Source: JAEZDC01 sp036676415
GTDB lineage: Bacteria; Bacteroidota; Bacteroidia; Chitinophagales; Chitinophagaceae
Direction: 5' to 3'
DNA length: 64,000 bases
Assembly (NCBI GenBank): GCA_036676415.1
Contig: JAKFCX010000025.1
Span: forward strand, 124,001 to 188,000
The notes beneath the pieces were generated by a model. It was not told the DNA's origin and did not search any database. It worked only from the letters and a program-made list of their open reading frames with translations. A program made the translations under genes and the position numbers. Positions 59,452-64,000 of this stretch are shown here, piece after piece (positions within the stretch are counted from its first letter, which is position 1; each line of letters begins with the position of its first letter).

Positions 59452-60639
59452 TTATCTTCTAAACAAAGCCACAAACATCGTATCCGCTTTTTTATCATAC
59501 CCTTTCAGGAATTCCATTCTTTGCAATTGTAATGATGAGTTTGCTTTAATAAACTCCACCACTTCTTCATTCTCTGCTGCAAAAACAGAACAAGTGATGT
59601 ATAATAAGTAACCATCCTGTGCAACAGCTGAATCAATATTCTTTACAATGTTCTTTTGAAGGTTAGCGTAATAACTGATCTTTTCTTCAGTAAAAAAATT
59701 TACTTGTTCAGGTGTTCTTCCCCAGGTACCGGAACCTGAGCAGGGAGCATCGCAGATAATTAGTTGGTAGCGGGTAGTGGATAGTGGATAGTTGCCAGTG
59801 AGATCAGCAACAAAAGAATGATAGTTTTTTATTCCGGCTTCTGCAAAACGTTTCTTCAGGTTCTGAATGATAGAGGGGCGAATATCTGAAACAGTAAGAT
59901 CAATATTCTTTAACGTGTCCACCGCAAGAATGGATTTACCACCACTGGCAGCACAGCAATCCCAAGCCTTGAGACTGGAGAGTGGAGAGTGGAGAGTGGA
60001 AAGTTGAGAGTGGATAGTTGAGAGGAATTCTCCGATGCGTTGGGAAGAAAGGTCCTGCACCACCGCATCTTTATTCAACTGTAATAACTGGTCAACTTTT
60101 GTAGCATTGGGTAAGGCGATACAATCGTCTCCACATGTATGGTATTGAATACTGGAAGCTGATAATGCACTCTCTACTTTGGCATGTTTACCAGGTCTTA
60201 TCCTGAGAAACAGATCCGGTTGAACCAGATGCGAAATGATAAACCGATTTGCATCCAAACCATCACTTAAATGATGTGTGAGCGGAAAGATATCATCAAT
60301 AGCAAAAACATAGACCTGCTGCAGAAATTCAACTCTCTTGGAAAGTACCACATCCCAGTTTTGCAGCCACTCTTCACTATAAACAGCTTCCCAATTTCCA
60401 GGTTGCTGATTACATAAAAAAATACCTGCTTTTATTTTATCCGTGACAGGCAACTTCGATAAGGATCTGCCCAAACGATAATAGCAATAACAGGCATGAG
60501 TGATCTGCTTCCTGTCTTTCGATCCATACTTTTTGTCGGCTGCAAAGAATTGTTTCAGGTGATGATGCAATGGAATAGTTCCATCATACTTCTGAATGAT
60601 ACTTGCTGCAGTAACAATATGACGATCGGCGAAAGACAT
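59452..60639 (-). CDS. RsmB/NOP family rRNA methyltransferase-like protein
   Basis: A 395-residue S-adenosylmethionine methyltransferase of the RsmB/NSUN group (m5C in rRNA). Motifs: AWDCCAASGGKSILAVDTL (SAM binding), LTVSDIRPSIIQNLKKRF, catalytic CDAPCSGSGTWGRTPEQ with the PCSG cysteine, and YITCSVFAAENEEVVEFIK (TCS cysteine). Two heptamer arrays are read in frame: SQLSTLHSPLSSLK just before the SAM motif and GNYPLSTTRYQLII before CDAP. I choose ATG 60639; upstream codons lie in a terminator. Confidence 0.85.
   Translation of the reverse strand: MSFADRHIVTAASIIQKYDGTIPLHHHLKQFFAADKKYGSKDRKQITHACYCYYRLGRSLSKLPVTDKIKAGIFLCNQQPGNWEAVYSEEWLQNWDVVLSKRVEFLQQVYVFAIDDIFPLTHHLSDGLDANRFIISHLVQPDLFLRIRPGKHAKVESALSASSIQYHTCGDDCIALPNATKVDQLLQLNKDAVVQDLSSQRIGEFLSTIHSQLSTLHSPLSSLKAWDCCAASGGKSILAVDTLKNIDLTVSDIRPSIIQNLKKRFAEAGIKNYHSFVADLTGNYPLSTTRYQLIICDAPCSGSGTWGRTPEQVNFFTEEKISYYANLQKNIVKNIDSAVAQDGYLLYITCSVFAAENEEVVEFIKANSSLQLQRMEFLKGYDKKADTMFVALFRR
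59761..59795. repeat. Heptamer-repeat array in rsmB-like gene, site 1
   Basis: TAGTTGG, TAGCGGG, TAGTGGA, TAGTGGA, TAGTTGC in 7-bp register, read as GNYPLSTTRYQ on the coding strand directly before the catalytic motif. Confidence 0.8.
59971..60026. repeat. Heptamer-repeat array in rsmB-like gene, site 2
   Basis: Eight units in 7-bp register: GAGACTG, GAGAGTG, GAGAGTG, GAGAGTG, GAAAGTT, GAGAGTG, GATAGTT, GAGAGGA. This is the longest array of the window. It is read in frame as a Ser/Leu/Thr/His-rich peptide before the SAM-binding motif. Confidence 0.9.
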
Positions 60640-60642
60640 AAT

Positions 60643-60677
60643 CAAAAATAACAAAGCCGTTACAGATGTAACGGCTT
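60643..60677 (-). promoter_or_regulatory. Overlapping terminator and promoter before the rsmB-like gene
   Basis: On the minus strand, stem ACAAAGCCGTTAC / GTAACGGCTTTGT with loop ATCT is followed by TATTTTTG, an exact TAnnTTTG element (60643-60650), then ATT and the ATG. The T run of the terminator that should end the upstream lipoprotein transcript is also the -7 box of the next gene. Confidence 0.7.
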
Positions 60678-60703
60678 TGTTTGTATGCAACAAAAACAAG
60701 TTA

Positions 60704-61588
60704 TTAATAATAGTATGTTGAAGAGATACCAATGGGAAGCGGTACACCCATGATGGTAGCATTCACAGTTGACTTTGTTGGTTTATTATTGGTTCCATAT
60801 GTAAAAGTTGAGGAGAGAATGATATTTCCCAAGCCACCCAATGCATTATCAACCACTTCAAAACGTGTGAGATTATTTGAACCTGAAAAATATTCAATGG
60901 TTAAAATTCCTTCGTCGGCACCCAACTGCAACGGACTCACCTTAGCATCGTAGGTATATTTTCTTTCATGAATGAGCTGTGCAGGACCTGCTGACAGGTC
61001 ATAGTATTTTACGTTGGTTACATTGGCACTGGCATCGAAAGTGTATACCGATTCATCTGATACTTCATAGCCAGAGGCGCCCATGGTATAACTGGTGATC
61101 TTTGATATTTTCCCGGCAGTATAGGTAAACTTCGTGCTGTCAAGGTCAGTGCTGTTGATTACAGCAATGGTATGCGAGATGGTTGTACCGGTAGTTGCCG
61201 TATAAAATATAGTGGTAACAGTGGTATCATAGGTTACCCCTGCATCTTCGGTGCTTAGTTCTGTGGTTTTAATAATACGACCCTGGCTATCTCTTTCAAA
61301 AGTGTAACGTTCATCACGTTCTTCTGCCAATGTTACCCCAATCACGGAATAGGCGATGAGTTTATTCTGGCTGTTGTAGGTGAAGTTCTCTACAATAGAA
61401 TCCGTCATATCCTTTGTAACAATCTTCGACAAAAGAGCTGATGTTCCGGTTCCGCCGCCACCTGTACCACCTCCACCGGTTCCGCCACCTGTGGTTGGTG
61501 TGCCTGTTTCATGACTTATTTCTTTCTGGCAACCGATAAAAGAAAATGTAATTAACGCGAATAGAATCAGGGGTATCTTATTGATCAT
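60704..61588 (-). CDS. Lipoprotein with YD-repeat-like strands
   Basis: A 294-residue lipoprotein: signal MINKIPLILFALITFSFIGC with C20 lipidated, then a Gly/Thr-rich linker (GTPTTGGGTGGGGTGGGGTG), and a mature part of repeated short beta strands such as FTYNSQNKLIAYS, FERDSQGRIIKTT and FTYTAGKISKITS. These resemble YD (RHS-like) strand repeats. The neighbouring gene is a paralog with the same layout. Function unknown, probably cell-surface. Confidence 0.75.
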   Translation of the reverse strand: MINKIPLILFALITFSFIGCQKEISHETGTPTTGGGTGGGGTGGGGTGTSALLSKIVTKDMTDSIVENFTYNSQNKLIAYSVIGVTLAEERDERYTFERDSQGRIIKTTELSTEDAGVTYDTTVTTIFYTATTGTTISHTIAVINSTDLDSTKFTYTAGKISKITSYTMGASGYEVSDESVYTFDASANVTNVKYYDLSAGPAQLIHERKYTYDAKVSPLQLGADEGILTIEYFSGSNNLTRFEVVDNALGGLGNIILSSTFTYGTNNKPTKSTVNATIMGVPLPIGISSTYYY

Positions 61589-61590
61589 AA

Positions 61591-62508
61591 TTATCTGTAA
61601 TAGTAAATGAGTGTGAAATTTCTATTGGGATTATTTGCTGCCATCTGGCCATTCTTAGGATGGTTCTGCGCATTGTAATTATAGGCCAGGCTTACGATGT
61701 TCGACTGGTTATTTACTACATCGGTTTGCACACCTTTGATACAGTTGTTGGGACCGTAGTAAATATCACCGATGAAAATGCCGTCATTCTTAAAATAATG
61801 CACGTTTGGTTTGTCATCGAAGGTGTAAAGCGTTTTATTGGCGAGTTTCAGCTGACTGGTAGCCTGGTCAACATAATAACTTCTTAGTTCCTTAACATTA
61901 CCCGCAACATCATAAAAATATTCCACCTTCCTTGCTAATGTTGGCGGACCAGGAATAAAATCGTTGGAGCTGTAGGTCACTGAACTTGCGACCCTGCCAC
62001 CCGAAAATGTATAAAGGGTACTGTCTACCATGTTTGCAATACCCATATCAGCTTTTGTAACAACATAATCAAATTCTACAGAAGATGCTGAAGGATAATG
62101 AACTGTTGAACGGATAGAGTCTAATGCACCAAATAAACTGGTATCCAAAGTGTTCGCTGTTACAAATTTTACAATTCGTCCGCTGGCATCTCTCTCGAAG
62201 GTTTTATAAATATTGTAGGTGATATCGAACGTGTCATACTTTTCTTTACCCAGGCACACATACTTAATGAATTTATCTGCGCTATTATAATCGAATAAAG
62301 CAACTACAGAATCCAGGTTGTTTTTACGAACAGCTCTTAACAATACCGTTCCATTAGTTCCACCAGTAACGCCGTTTGGATTGGCCTGTGGACCACTGCC
62401 ACCACCGGGTGTGGTTGGATTATTAACAAGGTTCCAGTCGATTTCTTTCTGACATGAAAACAAAGTGAGACTGGCTACAATGGTTAGCAGTAGTAGAACG
62501 GGTTTCAT
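61591..62508 (-). CDS. Lipoprotein with YD-repeat-like strands, paralog
   Basis: A 305-residue lipoprotein with signal MKPVLLLLTIVASLTLFSC and C19 lipidated. A Gly/Pro-rich linker (NNPTTPGGGSGPQANPNGVT) is followed by strand repeats (FDYNSADKFIKYV, FERDASGRIVKFV, YDVAGNVKELRSY). It shares the FERDxxGRIxK strand and layout with the next gene, which starts 2 bp after it ends, so the two are a duplicated operon pair. Confidence 0.75.
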   Translation of the reverse strand: MKPVLLLLTIVASLTLFSCQKEIDWNLVNNPTTPGGGSGPQANPNGVTGGTNGTVLLRAVRKNNLDSVVALFDYNSADKFIKYVCLGKEKYDTFDITYNIYKTFERDASGRIVKFVTANTLDTSLFGALDSIRSTVHYPSASSVEFDYVVTKADMGIANMVDSTLYTFSGGRVASSVTYSSNDFIPGPPTLARKVEYFYDVAGNVKELRSYYVDQATSQLKLANKTLYTFDDKPNVHYFKNDGIFIGDIYYGPNNCIKGVQTDVVNNQSNIVSLAYNYNAQNHPKNGQMAANNPNRNFTLIYYYR

Positions 62509-62540
62509 AGATTTGTTTTGGTTGCACTAATATAAAAAAA

Positions 62541-63800
62541 CTAAAGCTCCAGCAGTGCTTTTACCGGGTCTTTTCCAATTAATAGTAATCCGGGATTCTC
62601 CAACAATTCTTTTACTCTCACTAAGAAGCTCACACTTTCTCTACCATCGATGATCCTGTGATCGTAACTCAAAGCCAGGTACATCATTGGTTTAATTACC
62701 ACTTGCCCATTCTCCACCATGGCTCTTTCCTGTATCTTATGCATTCCTAGAATAGCGCTCTGCGGAATATTAATGATCGGTGTGCTCATCAAACTTCCAA
62801 ATACACCACCATTGGTGATGGTGAAAGTTCCGCCCTGCAGGTCTTCAGCCGTTAACTTACTGTCTCTTGCTTTGCCGGCCACTTCAATCACTTTCTTTTC
62901 AATATCGGCCATGCTAAGGCTCTCCACATTCCTGATTACCGGAACGGTCAGACCTCTTGGTGTACTTACCGCAATGCTTATATCTGCATAATCGTGATAG
63001 ATAATTTCATCACTATCAAGATATGCATTCACTGCAGGCCACTCACTCAATGCAATGGCACAAGCTTTTGCAAAGAAGCTCATGAAGCCAAGGTTTACAC
63101 CATGTGCTTTGTTAAACGAATCTTTGTGTTGCTTTCGTATGTTCATGATGGAACTCATGTCCACTTCGTTAAAAGTGGTGAGCATTGCAGTTGTGTTCTT
63201 GGCTTCCACCAATCTCCGGCTGATGGTCTTGCGGAGATTGCTCATCTTCTCTCTTCTCTCGTTCCTGCTGAACAAAGCCTGTCCTTCGAAGGATTTTTTA
63301 CCAGGGTTTGATAAAGCTTCCAGCACATCATGTTTCATGATCTTACCTCCTACGCCACTTGGTGTAATAGAAGTTGGATCAACTTTTTTGTCTGCAATAA
63401 TTGCACTGGCAACAGGTGTTGCTTTTACATCATTCGGAACAGATGTAACCGGTGCCTGTGAAGTTGGTTGTTGGATGTTGGTTGTTGGTTGTTCAACCTT
63501 TTTCTCGCTGGTAGCCTCCGCTTGTGGTTTGTCACTTGCAGCCTGTGGCTCACCTGCAGGTTTGGCTGCAGTTTCATCAATATTTGCCAGTACACTTCCA
63601 ATATTCAACGTATCACCTTCTTTCGCTACCGTTTTTAAAACACCTGCCTGTTCGGCATTCACTTCAAATGTTGCCTTCTCACTTTCCAGTTCAGCGATCA
63701 CTTCATCACGATCAACATAATCACCGTCTTTTTTAACCCACTTGAGCAGTGTTACTTCAGTAATTGATTCACCAACTGTAGGCACTTTTATTTCGATCAT
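62541..63800 (-). CDS. sucB: 2-oxoglutarate dehydrogenase E2 (dihydrolipoamide succinyltransferase)
   Basis: A 419-residue E2 subunit. The lipoyl domain has ELESEKATFEV with the lipoyl lysine at residue 42; a Pro/Ala/Gln-rich linker follows, then a peripheral subunit-binding domain (about 120-165) and the catalytic domain with YDHRIIDGRESVSFL and the active-site histidine. It forms the core of the 2-oxoglutarate dehydrogenase complex in the TCA cycle; the 3' end of sucA lies upstream. Part of the linker (VEQPTTNIQQPTSQAP) is encoded by a heptamer array. Confidence 0.95.
   Translation of the reverse strand: MIEIKVPTVGESITEVTLLKWVKKDGDYVDRDEVIAELESEKATFEVNAEQAGVLKTVAKEGDTLNIGSVLANIDETAAKPAGEPQAASDKPQAEATSEKKVEQPTTNIQQPTSQAPVTSVPNDVKATPVASAIIADKKVDPTSITPSGVGGKIMKHDVLEALSNPGKKSFEGQALFSRNERREKMSNLRKTISRRLVEAKNTTAMLTTFNEVDMSSIMNIRKQHKDSFNKAHGVNLGFMSFFAKACAIALSEWPAVNAYLDSDEIIYHDYADISIAVSTPRGLTVPVIRNVESLSMADIEKKVIEVAGKARDSKLTAEDLQGGTFTITNGGVFGSLMSTPIINIPQSAILGMHKIQERAMVENGQVVIKPMMYLALSYDHRIIDGRESVSFLVRVKELLENPGLLLIGKDPVKALLEL
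63461..63495. repeat. Heptamer-repeat array within the sucB linker
   Basis: AAGTTGG, TTGTTGG, ATGTTGG, TTGTTGG, TTGTTCA in 7-bp register. It encodes VEQPTTNIQQPTS in the flexible linker between the lipoyl and subunit-binding domains. Confidence 0.8.
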
Positions 63801-63844
63801 AATATTTTTATTAAGTCAGCTGTTTGTTCTTTGTTTGATCTTTT

Positions 63845-63860
63845 GTTGTGTCACTCACTT
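63845..63860 (-). repeat. Dispersed palindrome family, single T arm
   Basis: GTTGTGTCACTCACTT followed by GTGCTGC and the linker ATTCAACAG, which is the reverse complement of the linker next to the arm at 20195. In the sucA-sucB gap. Confidence 0.85.
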
Positions 63861-63889
63861 GTGCTGCAACAATTCTATTCAACAGTACC

Positions 63890-63922
63890 AACTTTTCCAA
63901 AGTTTGGAACTTTGGAAAAGTT
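63890..63922. other. Perfect 15-bp hairpin in the sucA-sucB gap
   Basis: AACTTTTCCAAAGTT (63890-63904), loop TGG, then AACTTTGGAAAAGTT (63908-63922). No T run follows on the minus strand, so it is not an ordinary terminator. It begins 30 bp from the T arm. Confidence 0.75.
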
Positions 63923-63930
63923 ATTTAGCT

Positions 63931-64000
63931 CTACAAGCTAAACGCAGTATCAATTATTTCCTTCTGCTCCTGTGCATGCACTTTAGAATATCCGGTGGCT
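63931..64000 (-). CDS. sucA: 2-oxoglutarate dehydrogenase E1, C-terminal end only
   Basis: The minus strand from the window end reads ATGYSKVHAQEQKEIIDTAF then SL and a stop. This matches the typical C-terminal end of SucA (GYSK-HAKEQ motif) and its position upstream of sucB. The rest lies outside the window. Confidence 0.75.
   Translation of the reverse strand, partial: ATGYSKVHAQEQKEIIDTAFSL

Noticed and set aside
63055..63720. 221-codon plus-strand frame antisense to sucB
   Set aside because: Shadow of the sucB coding sequence; low-complexity Ser/Ala composition without family features.
8351..63860. CRISPR array or integron attC sites for the repeated arms
   Set aside because: The copies are kilobases apart with genes between, and the arms do not match the GTTRRRY / RYYYAAC core sites; no integrase or Cas gene is visible.

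Overview
The window looks like a chromosomal segment of a Bacteroidota bacterium, most likely Chitinophagaceae or a near relative (family-level inference). Support comes from exact TAnnTTTG promoter elements, few Shine-Dalgarno sequences, type IX secretion sorting domains (types A and B), a Bacteroidota-type FtsL, an enlarged MraY, a fused E1 alpha/beta dehydrogenase and a peroxiredoxin-thioredoxin-DUF6952 trio. No prophage, integrase, transposase gene or CRISPR array was seen.

Layout. 1-1.5 kb: two tandem AraC-type regulators (the first cut by the window edge) and a PspC-domain protein. 1.6-12.6 kb: aconitase, a P-type Ca2+ ATPase, a fructosamine-kinase-like protein, a bestrophin, a small SET-domain protein, MgtE, a Gmad2 lipoprotein and aspartate kinase. 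13-29.9 kb, minus strand: a complete dcw cluster mraZ-rsmH-ftsL-ftsI-murE-mraY-murD-ftsW-murG-murC-ftsQ-ftsA-ftsZ, with a candidate MraZ operator upstream and a terminator after ftsZ. MurE has the DNPR motif of meso-diaminopimelate ligases. 30-45 kb: queA, an orphan histidine kinase, YqgE, an exported sugar dehydrogenase, malate dehydrogenase, a heptosyltransferase-like GT9 enzyme, and transporters (MFS, DedA fusion, dicarboxylate/amino-acid symporter, two APC permeases). 45-55.6 kb: YebC, a DCC protein, a fatty-acid desaturase, the fused E1 dehydrogenase, two DUF1573 proteins, an aminotransferase, an SRPBCC protein and a large type-B sorted surface protein. 55.9-64 kb: tRNA-Met, the AhpC trio, a frameshifted cytochrome-c peroxidase, an RsmB-like methyltransferase, two paralogous lipoproteins and sucB, followed by the 3' end of sucA.

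The most unusual signal is not a gene but two dispersed repeat families. (1) A palindromic element of about 71-72 bp whose two arms are related but distinct: a T arm (AAGTGAGTGACACAAC) and a C arm (AAGAGTGCGACGCAAC). Three loci have paired arms, always one T and one C in inverted orientation, and nine loci have single arms; nearly all are intergenic. (2) Degenerate tandem arrays of 7-bp units at about 15 loci, each locus with its own unit. Most lie in gene gaps, but several are read in frame inside conserved genes (rsmB twice, sucB, queA, the rsmH N-terminus), where they add family-atypical peptides. Both families are inserted in junctions of the otherwise compact dcw cluster.

A second theme is leaderless-type gene starts: exact TAnnTTTG elements end only 3-5 bp before the ATG of queA, the DCC gene, the E1 dehydrogenase, the aminotransferase and rsmB.
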